A stretch of 64,000 nt of DNA, taken from NCBI GenBank assembly GCA_963843275.1, contig CAWJJM010000011.1, forward strand, positions 62,001 to 126,000, given 5' to 3'. The stretch's first letter is position 1; each line of letters opens with the position of its first letter. The DNA is from CAWJJM01 sp963843275 (GTDB lineage: Bacteria; Acidobacteriota; Thermoanaerobaculia; Multivoradales; JBCCEF01). Below the pieces are notes generated by a model. It worked only from the letters and a program-made list of their open reading frames with translations. It was not told the origin of the DNA and ran no database searches. Positions 52,197-60,329 of this stretch are shown in pieces. The position numbers were made by a program, and so were the translations under genes.

Positions 52197-52742
52197 CTAG
52201 TCGAGGAAGTACTCGACGCGGACCGCGGAGACGCGGCCGCCGGCGACGGTGAGCCGGACCGCGTCCGCGCCGACCTCGTTCGGGCAGGTGGCGGACAGCG
52301 ATCCGTCCGCGGCCGCGGGAGCGGCGCCGAACCTCGTGCCCACGTCCTGCGGAGACCCGCCGGGCAGCGGGATCCGATGACTCCGCGCGAAGGCCGGCGA
52401 GAAGGCGGCGGAGACGAGAAGCTCCCGCCCGGTGCCGGTCTCCCGGACGACGATCGCCGCCCCGTCGCCATAGCCCAGGTGCCACTCGACGTCCTGGTAC
52501 CCGGGATCGTGGAGGTTGGGGACGACCCGCGCCTCGACCGACCGCGGCTCGCCGAGCGACGCGACGGTCGCGGCGAGGCCCCCGCCCAGGCTCTCGTGCA
52601 CCGACCCCAGGTACTCCCCGAGCGCCGCGGGGCAGGAGGGATCGGCCGGTGCCGCCAGGACACCCCGCGGAGCGCCGGCCGCGACGGCGGCCAGCCCGAG
52701 AAGAAGGAGGGGAACGTGGCGTCTCGACCGCCAACTACGCAT
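52197..52742 (-). CDS. Secreted protein of unknown function
   Basis: A 181-residue exported protein with a Sec signal (about 1-30, GVLAAPAD). The mature part has two Cys (PSCPAAL near its start and ATCPNEV near its end) that could pair, an acidic beta-rich core and ends VRLTVAGGRVSAVRVEYFLD. No family recognised. GGAGG is about 7 bases before the ATG at 52742; a further start at 52778 lacks one. Single gene. Confidence 0.65.
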   Translation of the reverse strand: MRSWRSRRHVPLLLLGLAAVAAGAPRGVLAAPADPSCPAALGEYLGSVHESLGGGLAATVASLGEPRSVEARVVPNLHDPGYQDVEWHLGYGDGAAIVVRETGTGRELLVSAAFSPAFARSHRIPLPGGSPQDVGTRFGAAPAAADGSLSATCPNEVGADAVRLTVAGGRVSAVRVEYFLD

Positions 52743-52927
52743 CTCAGTTCCTCCGACGCCCCCTGGTGCGATGTTCACCTACGGTCCCGAGGCCCCGATT
52801 GTAGGCGACGGGCCTCGCTGCCGCACCCTCTCGAACCGAATGACGCCGATCCAGCCGAAGACAGATCCCGCAGGGTCACCCGCTTCCGGCCTCGCCCGAC
52901 GAAAGCCTCGCTCGCCCCAGGGCCCCT

Positions 52928-53929
52928 CTAGTGCCCGTTGTCGACCCGGCGCCGGGGGCCCTCCGCCGTCCGGCGCGACCAGCCCCGGCCGTCCCACTCC
53001 CAGGTGTCGCCGAAGACCCGCTCCCCGTCGTGCCCGCCGAAGAGCACGAGGACGCGGCGGCGGGCATCGTAGGCCATCGCCGTGTGGTTGCGGGGGGTGG
53101 GGCCGTCGCCGGCGACCTTCGTCCAGCCGGCGCCGTCGTAGAGCCAGGTGCCTCCCACCCGGCCGGCGCGCGTCCAGCCCCCGAACCGCACCACGGTGCC
53201 GCGCTCGGCGTCATAGGCCATGGCGCTGTTGAAGCGCCCCTCCGCTCGCGCCGGGTCGATCCGCTCCCACGACCGCCCGTCCCACTCCCAGGTCTCCTCC
53301 GGTGCGCCGCTGCCGCCGAAGAGGACCACGCGCCGGCGGCGGGCGTCGTAGGCGAGCGCGGCGCCGTTGCGAGGCGTCGGGCCCTCCGTGCTGCGCAGCT
53401 CCCACCGGCTCCCGTCCCACTCCCAGGTGTCCCCCAGGCGGACCCGCTCCCCGCCGCCGGTGCGATAGCCACCGAACAGCACCACGCGGCGCCGGGCGCT
53501 GTCGTAGACCATGCCCGCCTCCGCACGCGCCGAGGGCGTCGGCCCGGGCAGCCGCCGCCAGGCGCGCCCGTCCCAGGCCCACATGTCGTCGAGGAAAGTG
53601 TCGGTGTCCTCCGGCTTGCCGAAGAGCACGCGGTTGCCGCCGAAGAGCAGCAGCCGCCCGGCCACCGGGTCGTCGGCGAGCGCCGGGAAGGTCCGCGGCG
53701 GCGGCCCCCCCGCCGCCAGGCACCTCCACCCTTCCCCGTCCCAGGCCCACAGATCCCCAAGCACCCGACGTTCGTCGGCTCCCCCGAAGAGCACCACCAC
53801 CCCCCGGACGGCGTCGTAGGCCATCGCGTGCGCGTTCCGCACCCCGAGGGTGGCGCCGGCGGGACAGCCGCCAGCCGCCGGGAGGGCCGGAAACAGAGGG
53901 AGCAGAAGACTCAGCAGGAGGCTCGTCAT
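52928..53929 (-). CDS. Secreted Kelch-repeat beta-propeller protein
   Basis: A 333-residue exported protein with a signal peptide (about 1-20) and six Kelch-type repeats, each with a MAYDAxRxxVVLFGG strand, a connecting loop and a DTWEWDGxxW strand. Six blades make a closed propeller. Kelch propellers of this type (galactose oxidase-like without the catalytic copper residues) serve binding. ATG at 53929 with GAAGG about 3 bases upstream. Copies of this family are frequent in Acidobacteriota. It is the last gene before the lower-GC patch. Confidence 0.85.
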   Translation of the reverse strand: MTSLLLSLLLPLFPALPAAGGCPAGATLGVRNAHAMAYDAVRGVVVLFGGADERRVLGDLWAWDGEGWRCLAAGGPPPRTFPALADDPVAGRLLLFGGNRVLFGKPEDTDTFLDDMWAWDGRAWRRLPGPTPSARAEAGMVYDSARRRVVLFGGYRTGGGERVRLGDTWEWDGSRWELRSTEGPTPRNGAALAYDARRRRVVLFGGSGAPEETWEWDGRSWERIDPARAEGRFNSAMAYDAERGTVVRFGGWTRAGRVGGTWLYDGAGWTKVAGDGPTPRNHTAMAYDARRRVLVLFGGHDGERVFGDTWEWDGRGWSRRTAEGPRRRVDNGH

Positions 53930-54097
53930 CGCCTTCAGGTCAGCCGCGGGAGCCCGGTATGCGCCTCGCCCTTCCCCGAGACTGCTTCCCCGCGACGTAG
54001 TGAACGCCGGCAGTCTAGCCGCCCGACTGCCAGCCGCCTGCAGATCTTGCGCGGTTCGCACTTCGACGGGCGAGCAGAAAATTCATTGGATTTCCCT

Positions 54098-54180
54098 GGC
54101 AACCGCGTGCCATGCGTCCGCCGTCCACGGGACGCACGCGGCGGCTGCGGAGAGCTGCCCGCTGCACGCTGTTGTTAGAT
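54098..54180 (-). repeat. attC-like imperfect palindrome 3' of a DHFR-like gene
   Basis: On the minus strand, 15 bases after the DHFR-like stop codon, ATCTAAC fits the integron R'' consensus RYYYAAC, followed by AACAGCGTGCAGCGG. Its outer arm (54164-54174) pairs with 54100-54110 in 10 of 11 positions (CAACCGCGTGC with GCACGCTGTTG), and inner arms pair partly, with one unpaired base, around a variable GC-rich core. The other end reads GTTGCCA, not the expected GTTRRRY. The 83-base size suits a cassette attC site, but no integrase gene is in the window. Confidence 0.4.
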
Positions 54181-54195
54181 GGCACGACAAAGTGG

Positions 54196-54792
54196 CTATA
54201 CCTTCCGTACGGGGTAGCGTAGGTGGGTTACTCCGACGCCAGCAATGACCGTCGGATTGCCCAGAGCAACGGGTATCTGTGCGAGGTGATCAAAGAGTCG
54301 AACACCGGAGCCGAGAAGAAGTGCTGCGACGTCGACATGAATTTCGTCGAGTAGGCCAGCATTCAACAACTGCTGGATGGTGTCAGCGCCGTGGACTCCT
54401 ACGGACTTCCCAGCGGCAGCGGCTTTGGCTTGCTTCACGGCACTCTCGATGCCGTCGGTCACGAAGTTCACAGTCGAGTTGGGTCTCGGCCATCCGGCGG
54501 GAACACGGTGGGTCAAAACGAACGCCGGCCCCCAGGCGTGATTTCCGCCCCAGCCGTCCGCGGTCTCGAACGTGCGCCGGCCGGTGAGTACGGAACCGAG
54601 CTCTGAAATGAGTTCGCGGTATTGCCTGGCGCTCGCTTCAGACATCTTGAGCGTCATAGGGTCCGACCCACCGGTCTGAAGTTCCGTGTCCCCCGAGGTC
54701 ATGTACCAGCCCATCACTTCGGCCACGCCGCCGTCGCTGTCGGCGACATAGCCGTCGAGCGACATGGACATGATTGCGATCACTTTCGACAT
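54196..54792 (-). CDS. Dihydrofolate reductase-family protein in the lower-GC patch
   Basis: A 198-residue RibD C-terminal-like reductase fold protein. It opens IAIMSMSLDGYVADSDGG and has LTGRRTFETADGWGG and VGVHGADTIQQLLNAGLLDE, the NADP-binding strand-helix. The codon use is less G/C-biased than in flanking genes. It is closely related in plan to the gene directly upstream (15 bases away), as if the two form one cassette or operon. An attC-like palindrome follows its stop codon. GGAG lies 8 bases before the ATG. Confidence 0.87.
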   Translation of the reverse strand: MSKVIAIMSMSLDGYVADSDGGVAEVMGWYMTSGDTELQTGGSDPMTLKMSEASARQYRELISELGSVLTGRRTFETADGWGGNHAWGPAFVLTHRVPAGWPRPNSTVNFVTDGIESAVKQAKAAAAGKSVGVHGADTIQQLLNAGLLDEIHVDVAALLLGSGVRLFDHLAQIPVALGNPTVIAGVGVTHLRYPVRKV

Positions 54793-54807
54793 TGCGATGC
54801 TCCAGTC

Positions 54808-55455
54808 TTACTGACGTTTTGTCAGTACGACATGGGTTGCGGCGGCGGTCGGGACATGAGTGGTGCACTCATAGCCCAAGGCAGTGAGATCGAGGCCGTA
54901 CAAGAGATGCTCGCCGGAACCGAGCAGCCTCGGTGCGATCGCCACGTGGAGCTCGTCGATGAGTCTCGCCTCGAGGTACTGGCGGACGGTCGCCACGCCG
55001 CCGCTGATCTGTACATCCTTGCCCTCCGCGGCCGCCACGGCGCGCTCCATCGCCTCGCGGATACCCTCGGTAACGAAGTGGTAGACCGTACCGCCTTCCA
55101 TCTCGACCGACGGGCGAGCATGATGCGTCAGCACGAAAACCGGGCCGTGGTACGGGGGGTTCTTTCCCCACCAGCCGCGCCACGTGTCATCGGGCCAGGC
55201 ACCTCGAATCGGGCCGAACATGTTGCGACCCATGATCCACGCACCGACGCCCTCGCCGAATCGCGCAGCGAACTCGTCATCGACGCCGGTGCTGCCGCCG
55301 GTCTTCCCGCCCATGCGCTGGAACGTGCGCGTCGGGAAAAACCACTCGTGCAACGCCTCCCCGCCGGCGCCGAGAGGCTCCTCCCGCGTCTGGCGCGGGC
55401 CGGCCCCGAAGCCGTCGATCGAGATCGCAAAGTTGTGTACGCGTACGCGAGTCAT
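54808..55455 (-). CDS. Dihydrofolate reductase-family (RibD C-terminal-like) protein, paralogue B
   Basis: A 215-residue protein aligning end to end and without gaps with the gene at 46914-47561: VRVHNFAISIDGFGAG, WIMGRNMFGPIRG, PPYHGPVFVLTHHARP, ISGGVATVRQYLEA. It is more divergent in base composition, with less G/C at third positions. GGGAGGAAC lies directly before the ATG. Two related genes of exactly equal length 7 kb apart in different codon-use contexts suggest either separate acquisition or exchange. Function unknown. Confidence 0.88.
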   Translation of the reverse strand: MTRVRVHNFAISIDGFGAGPRQTREEPLGAGGEALHEWFFPTRTFQRMGGKTGGSTGVDDEFAARFGEGVGAWIMGRNMFGPIRGAWPDDTWRGWWGKNPPYHGPVFVLTHHARPSVEMEGGTVYHFVTEGIREAMERAVAAAEGKDVQISGGVATVRQYLEARLIDELHVAIAPRLLGSGEHLLYGLDLTALGYECTTHVPTAAATHVVLTKRQ

Positions 55456-55733
55456 TGTTCCTCCCAGGCAAGGATGACGTCCGAGAAAGGCGAGAGGGCG
55501 ACACCCGTCGCAACAAGCCACCGAGAGTGTATAGCAGCCCGACTCATCGTCCAGAAACCGAGACCTCCACCGCATCCTCGAATCCGGCCTGCTGAAGGTC
55601 GCCTCACCGCTGCTGCCCTCACCCGTCGCCCTCCCCGAAGCCTGGCCGACCCTCGATCCCGATCTCGACTCACTGGGCCCAGGCGCCAGATGTCGGGCCA
55701 TTCAGCATCACGGATCCCTTCGAGGCCGACGAC

Positions 55734-55931
55734 CTATTCCGTCAAGCGCACCTCTTTCAATCTGTATTCAATTATGCCTTCCGACCCACCCACCAGCAAC
55801 ACCTCATTCCCCGTGTCAGGGTTGGGAACAGCAACGATGGCCGATAGTCTCTTCAGTTCTTCTTTCCAGACCATTCTTCCCTCGGTGACACACGTCCGCC
55901 TGCAGCGTATTCTCAGGTTCCGAGCCTCCAT
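55734..55931 (-). CDS. Small hypothetical protein
   Basis: A 65-codon open frame with protein-like composition: KRLSAIVAVPNPDTGNEVLLVGG, then SEGIIEYRLKEVRLTE, looking like three or four beta strands. It overlaps the GrpB gene by 19 bases, and a shorter version from the ATG in GRMVWKEE would not overlap. No family recognised, and no clear Shine-Dalgarno. It could equally be the end of a decayed gene. Confidence 0.4.
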   Translation of the reverse strand: MEARNLRIRCRRTCVTEGRMVWKEELKRLSAIVAVPNPDTGNEVLLVGGSEGIIEYRLKEVRLTE

Positions 55932-56443
55932 CCCAGCGCTCGCCGTTCGATCTCCTTGATGAATGGATCCTTGCCCTCTATGTAGGCGCCGATATCCTCC
56001 GGATGTTCTCTAGCGAGACGCTGCTTCATCTCCGAATACTGCATAGCCTGATCAGGGTGAGTTCTCAGGAAGTCACGAAATGCCAAGTGTCTTTCAACCT
56101 CGTCAGAACTCGACAGGAATACGTGGAGCTGGTACTCCCGAACGCCTTTCGAATTGTCCTTACGGAAGTACCTGCGTCCGCTGATGCCGAATTCGCCCCT
56201 TGCTTCGTAACCGAGCTGTGTCATTTCGTCAACGCGCAGATCTACTTCGCCCAAGGCCGCCACCTCCGCGAGCATGTCGATGATCGGCTTGGCATAGATC
56301 CCTGCGATCGACGTGCTCCCGATATGATGGATGGCCACCAGCGTTGGCCGAAGCGCCTCGGCGACCACCGCTGATTCGACGGCGAACAAACGCGGCCAAG
56401 CCGAATCGTAGGGCTCGACGACTACCTCACGTCCTCGGGTCAT
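55913..56443 (-). CDS. GrpB family protein (nucleotidyltransferase-like)
   Basis: A 176-residue member of the GrpB/UPF0157 family, a minimal nucleotidyltransferase-like fold. EVVVEPYDSAWPRLFAVE is the N-terminal signature; IHHIGSTSIAGIYAKPIIDMLAEV contains the GSTS and the acidic residue of the fold; YQLHVFLSSSDE and the final AYIEGKDPFIKEIERRALGW are also typical. Base composition is much less G/C-rich than the surroundings. Start at the ATG 56443 is preferred by family alignment; a GTG at 56461 is possible. Often found as a mobile cassette gene. Confidence 0.88.
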   Translation of the reverse strand: MTRGREVVVEPYDSAWPRLFAVESAVVAEALRPTLVAIHHIGSTSIAGIYAKPIIDMLAEVAALGEVDLRVDEMTQLGYEARGEFGISGRRYFRKDNSKGVREYQLHVFLSSSDEVERHLAFRDFLRTHPDQAMQYSEMKQRLAREHPEDIGAYIEGKDPFIKEIERRALGWRLGT

Positions 56444-57174
56444 TGTCGGCACCGTACACACTCACCGTCAGAGCCAGGTCAGTATACATTTCACTCACGC
56501 CATCGGGTCCTATTTCTTGATATTCGGAGGAAGATGTCCTCTTGGCGATGAATGCGACAGGTCGCCGTCGTTGAGCCGTCCCAATCCGGGACGCGGCCGA
56601 GGTGGGCATCCACGAGCGGTGGCGGCTTGCTCTCGGCCGTAGCCGATGCGGTGAAGTCGCCGTCGAATCGGGGGTTGGCAGCGGGAGCGAGGCTGGCTGC
56701 GCAGCGCAACTCCCATGCGACACCACGCGACCTGGTTGCTCAAGTCCTGCGCCGAACAACCGGCCTGTCGCAGGCTCACCGAACACGCCCTCGTCTTTCG
56801 CCACGAGCGCTCCAGTTTCGCAACCCGACCACCCTCCGAGCGGCCGAGCGGTCACCGGCCGGCCGGCCCCGTCTGCGGACTCCGAGCCGGTGCGGCCGCG
56901 CCAGGCGAGGCCACGATAGCCACGATCCGCCAACCGGCGGTCGCCCGTGCGAGGTGCGGCATCACTGGCGGTCCGCCATCGTCAGGGCGGTTCGCGGGGC
57001 GGCGAGCGACCAAGGGGAGCGGGATGGCGACTCCGCAGGCTCTTCGCCGGAGGAGGCGCCGTCCACGACTCCCCCAGCGCAGCCGCCCGCCGAACCGCCC
57101 GCCCATGGTGCGGAATGCGCGGGGTTCTTCGCGAAAATCCGCCGCCGCCACCGCCGCCCACCATCCACCGCCCC
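56444..57174. other. Intergenic region, 731 bases, no recognised gene
   Basis: The left 120 bases keep the lower G/C of the patch (for example TATTTCTTGATATTCGG), and G/C rises to the right. Several open frames cross it, but none shows protein-like composition or a family motif: Arg-, Ser- and Pro-rich shadow translations dominate. I see no tRNA cloverleaf, no transposase fragment and no clear terminator. It may hold the right boundary of an inserted segment and decayed coding sequence. Confidence 0.5.
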
Positions 57175-58666
57175 TCAGCTCTCCATGACCGCGGCCATCT
57201 CCACCGCCAGCCCGCCCGCCGGCCGCAGCCAGGCCACCCCCACCAGCACCGCGAACGACGCCGTCAACGCGATCGCCGACGGCAACGCGCCGCCCGGCAG
57301 GAACCCGTGCCGCGCCAGCGCCTCGAGCGCCAGGTTCCCTCCCAGCCCCGTCGCGATCGACGCCACGGCCGCCCCGGCCCCCACCCTCCCCCAGCTCAAC
57401 CCCACCGCCAAGCGCCGGCGCCAGCGCCGCCGCGAACGTGCCGAAGGCCAGCGTCCCCAGGAGCGCCACCAGGTCGCCGTAGAGCCAGGCCACCACGGCC
57501 GCGGCCAGCGCCAGCCCCACCACCGCCCAGCGCCCCCGGCGCAGCTCGTCGCCCGGCCGCCGGCCCAGCGCCTTCGGCAGGTCGCGCACCAGGGCGGCCG
57601 CACCGACGCTGAGCATCGAGTCGGCGGTCGACATGATCGCCGCCACCACGCCGGCGAGCACCAGGCCGGCGAGGGCGCCCGGGGCGTGGGCGAGGAGGAA
57701 GACGGGGGCGGCGCGGTCGGGGTTGGTGAGGGGGGGCAGGTCGCCGGCGGCGACCAGGGCGGGGACGGCGAGGCCGATGCCGACCCAGATGAGGAGACAG
57801 AGGCTCTGCGAGAGGGCGATCACCCAGGGGAGCCAGCGCAGCTTGCGCGGGTCGTCGAGCATGTAGAACTTGTGGAGCATGTGGGGCTGGCCGAGGACGC
57901 CGACGCCGAAGACGAAGAAAAAGCCCAGCGCCGTGGCCGCCGGGACGCCGCCCAGGGGGTCGAGGAAGTGGGGGCCGAAGGCGGCGGAGGCGGTGAGGCG
58001 GCGGACCACCTCGGCGCCGCCGCCGGTCACCGTCCAGGCGCGGGCGAAGACCGCCACCGCCGCAGCCACCATCAGCGCCCCCTGGAGCACGTCCGTGTAG
58101 ACGCCGGCGATCATGCCGCCGGCGGCGCTGTAGGCGACCAGCACCGCGAGCCCCACCGCCATCGCCACCGGCAGGCTCCACGTCCCCAGCCCGCGCGTCC
58201 CCAGCGCCCCCTCGAGCAGGACGCCCAGGGCCAGCACCTGGGCACCGAGATACCCGATGCAGCCGACCACCACCGCCACCGCCGCCAACCCCGAGGCCCA
58301 GCGGCTGGAGTAGCGGGCGAGGACCGCGTCGGGGACGGTGAGCACCTCGCGCACCTCGGCGAGCAGGCGCAGGGGACGGCCGACCACCCAGCACAGCAGG
58401 CCGGCCGTGAAGCTCACCGAGACGCAGATCAGGAACGACGAAGCGCCGAGGCGGTAGGTCAGCCCCGGGCCGCCGACGAAGACGAAGCCGCTGAAGGCCG
58501 CCGACGTGGTGGCGAGGCCGGTGACCAGCAGGCCGATCCCCTGGCCGGCGATCCAGAAGTCGCGCGGCGTGCGGGTGCGGCGGGCCGACCAGGCGCCGAT
58601 CGCCAGCACCGCCAGCGCGTAGAGGGCCACCGCGGGCCAGACGCCGGGACGGTCGAGGAGCGGCAC
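57175..58666 (-). pseudogene. Sodium:solute symporter (SSS family), one apparent +1 frameshift
   Basis: A symporter of the SSF family, about 496 residues when restored, with about 13 hydrophobic helices. Family features are ALYALAVLAIGAWSARR with PRDFWIAGQGIG, SGFVFVGGPGLTYRLG, YSAAGGMIAGVYTDVLQG and AIMSTADSMLSVGAAALVRDL. Near 57410 the frame slips: CTTGGCGGTG on the minus strand, where CTGGCGGTG would continue LAVGLSWGRVGAGAAVASI in the other frame to the TGA at 57175. One extra A in AA at 57410-57411 accounts for it. Likely a sequence error. The start is taken as GTG 58666. Confidence 0.85.
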
Positions 58667-58674
58667 CTCCGGCC

Positions 58675-59124
58675 TCAGCGCCCCTCGCCGCCGACGCGCC
58701 GGCGCAGCTCGGCGAGCTCCTGCGGCGCCAGCCCGCGCGGGTCGAAGGTGGCGGCGTAGATCGCGCCCACCAGCAGCAGCGGCAGCAACCACAGGCCGCC
58801 GAAGAGGACCGCGAGAGCCAGCGGCACGCCGCCCACCGGCGCCAGCGCCGCCGGCCGCCCGCCCACCGCCACCAGCGTCAGGAGCGACCCCACCAGCAGC
58901 ACTGCCAGCGCCCCGAGCCCGGCGGTGAGCAGCGGCCCGCGCCGCCGCCGCGCCGTCGCCAGGCCGACGAGCAGCACCGGGAACAGGCCCGAGGCTCCGG
59001 CGAAGCCCCACACCGCCCAGGGCCGGCCGCCGGCGAGCAGGCACCCCGTCGCGGCCGCGGCCGTGGCGGCGAGGGCGGCCGCCCAGCGGCCGGGGGAGCG
59101 GGGCTCGGGGCGGGGCGCGTCCAT
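58675..59124 (-). CDS. Small membrane protein upstream of the symporter
   Basis: A 149-residue protein with four hydrophobic segments and a C-terminal cytosolic helix (DPRGLAPQELAELRRRVGG). It lies directly upstream of the sodium:solute symporter with 8 bases between stop and start, so it may be an accessory or regulatory subunit of that transporter. Such small integral proteins beside SSF genes recur in bacteria. Family unknown. ATG start, no strong Shine-Dalgarno. Confidence 0.7.
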   Translation of the reverse strand: MDAPRPEPRSPGRWAAALAATAAAATGCLLAGGRPWAVWGFAGASGLFPVLLVGLATARRRRGPLLTAGLGALAVLLVGSLLTLVAVGGRPAALAPVGGVPLALAVLFGGLWLLPLLLVGAIYAATFDPRGLAPQELAELRRRVGGEGR

Positions 59125-59134
59125 CCGCCGGGTG

Positions 59135-59566
59135 CTAGGTGCCCATCCGGTAGAGCATCCAGTAGACCACCACCCCGGTCACCGAGACGTAGAGCCAGAT
59201 CGGCAGCGTCCAGCGGGCGATCCGCTTGTGCTGGCGGAAGCGGCGGCCGAAGGCGCGCCACAGGCTGAGGCCGACGAGGACCGGCACGGCGGCGGCGAGC
59301 ACCGTGTGGGTGAGGAGGATGGCGAAGTAGACGGGGCGGACGGCGCCCTGGCCGGTGAAGCGCGTCGAGCCCGCCTGCGCGTGGTAGACGAGGTAGCAGG
59401 TCAGGAACAGCGCCGACACCGCCACCGCCGCCAGCATGACGTTGCGGTGGGCGCGCCGGTGGCCGCGGCGGATCAGCACCCAGCCGGTGACCAGCAGGAC
59501 GGCGGAGACGGCGTTGAGCGTGGCGTCGACCGCCGGCAGGTCGGCGAGCTCGAGGCCGAGGCTCAC
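59135..59566 (-). CDS. DUF420 membrane protein (CtaM-like)
   Basis: A 143-residue protein with four transmembrane helices of the DUF420 type. Typical elements are LPAVDATLNAVSAVLLVTGW, GHRRAHRNVMLAAVAVSALFL and THTVLAAAVPVLVGLSL, with His residues at the helix ends. The staphylococcal relative CtaM is needed for assembly of haem-A cytochrome oxidases. The neighbouring haem genes, though on another unit, fit this. GTG at 59566 overlaps the stop of the HD-domain gene (GTGA). Confidence 0.85.
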   Translation of the reverse strand: MSLGLELADLPAVDATLNAVSAVLLVTGWVLIRRGHRRAHRNVMLAAVAVSALFLTCYLVYHAQAGSTRFTGQGAVRPVYFAILLTHTVLAAAVPVLVGLSLWRAFGRRFRQHKRIARWTLPIWLYVSVTGVVVYWMLYRMGT

Positions 59567-60120
59567 CGCGCCTCCGCGCGGCGCCGGCGCAGGGCGGCGA
59601 AGAGCTCGCGCACCGGCTCGAGGCCGAGGTCGGGGAAGTTGTCCTCGTTCGCCCAGAACTCGGCGAGCCCCTGCGCCCCCCAGCCCTCGTAGACGCTCAC
59701 CTTGAGCATGAGCTGGAGCTTGTCGCAGGCCTTGACCAGCCGCGCCTCCAGCGTCTCGGCGGCCTGGTACTCGGCGTAGAGCGCGCGGGCGTCTTCGGGG
59801 AGCGGGGCGAGGATCTCCGCCATCGCCGCGCTCTCGGCCGCGGCCTTGGCGCCCTCGGGGAAGTAGCGCCCGGCGGTGCGCGGCAGGTCGCCCACCCGCA
59901 GCTCGGCGAGGTCGTGGACCAGGGCGATCTCCACCGCCCGCGCCACGTCGAGGCCGGGGACGTCGCGCCCCAGCGCCCAGACCAGGAACAGCACGTGCCA
60001 ACTGTGCTCGGTGACGCTCTCCGGCTCGGCGACGCCGCGCAGGACGTAGCCCGAGCGCGGCACCCGGTCCAGCGCCTGCAGCTCGCAGAGGAGGTCGAGG
60101 AGGTGCTCGTTGGGCCGCAT
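59563..60120 (-). CDS. HD-domain phosphohydrolase, YfbR-like 5'-deoxynucleotidase
   Basis: A 185-residue HD-superfamily enzyme. YfbR removes 5'-phosphate from deoxyribonucleoside monophosphates. The metal ligands are visible: His39 in VTEHSWHVLF, His69-Asp70 in LVHDLAELRVGD, and Asp in VKACDKLQLMLKV. The AEPESVTEHSWH stretch is the hallmark of the family. ATG at 60120. The first gene of a unit with the DUF420 protein, overlapping by GTGA, and then perhaps the small membrane protein and symporter. Confidence 0.88.
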   Translation of the reverse strand: MRPNEHLLDLLCELQALDRVPRSGYVLRGVAEPESVTEHSWHVLFLVWALGRDVPGLDVARAVEIALVHDLAELRVGDLPRTAGRYFPEGAKAAAESAAMAEILAPLPEDARALYAEYQAAETLEARLVKACDKLQLMLKVSVYEGWGAQGLAEFWANEDNFPDLGLEPVRELFAALRRRRAEAR

Positions 60121-60329
60121 GGCCGGGTCAGCGTACACCAGGGCGGGGCGCCCGCTCGCGGCCGCCGCAGGGTGGGAGGCGACGGGTCGCGCCGCCCGGT
60201 GCGGCCTGTCCGCCAGGGCGTGGAGGTGGGTGGGGAGGCGAGGAACGCCCGGGAGGTCGGCGGCGGCGCCCCCGGACGCCGCGGGCCGTCCGCGCCGTCG
60301 GCGACGCCCCGGAGGCCTGCGCCCGCCCG

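Noticed and set aside
55456..55733. A plus-strand stretch translating as RDLHRILESGLLKVASPLLPS considered as a gene fragment
   Set aside because: No start, no continuing frame and no recognised family; could be decay but cannot be supported.
56427..56933. 168-codon minus-strand frame next to GrpB
   Set aside because: Composition is Arg/Ser/Pro-rich with no motif, no ribosome binding site and overlap with GrpB; it looks like a random open frame.
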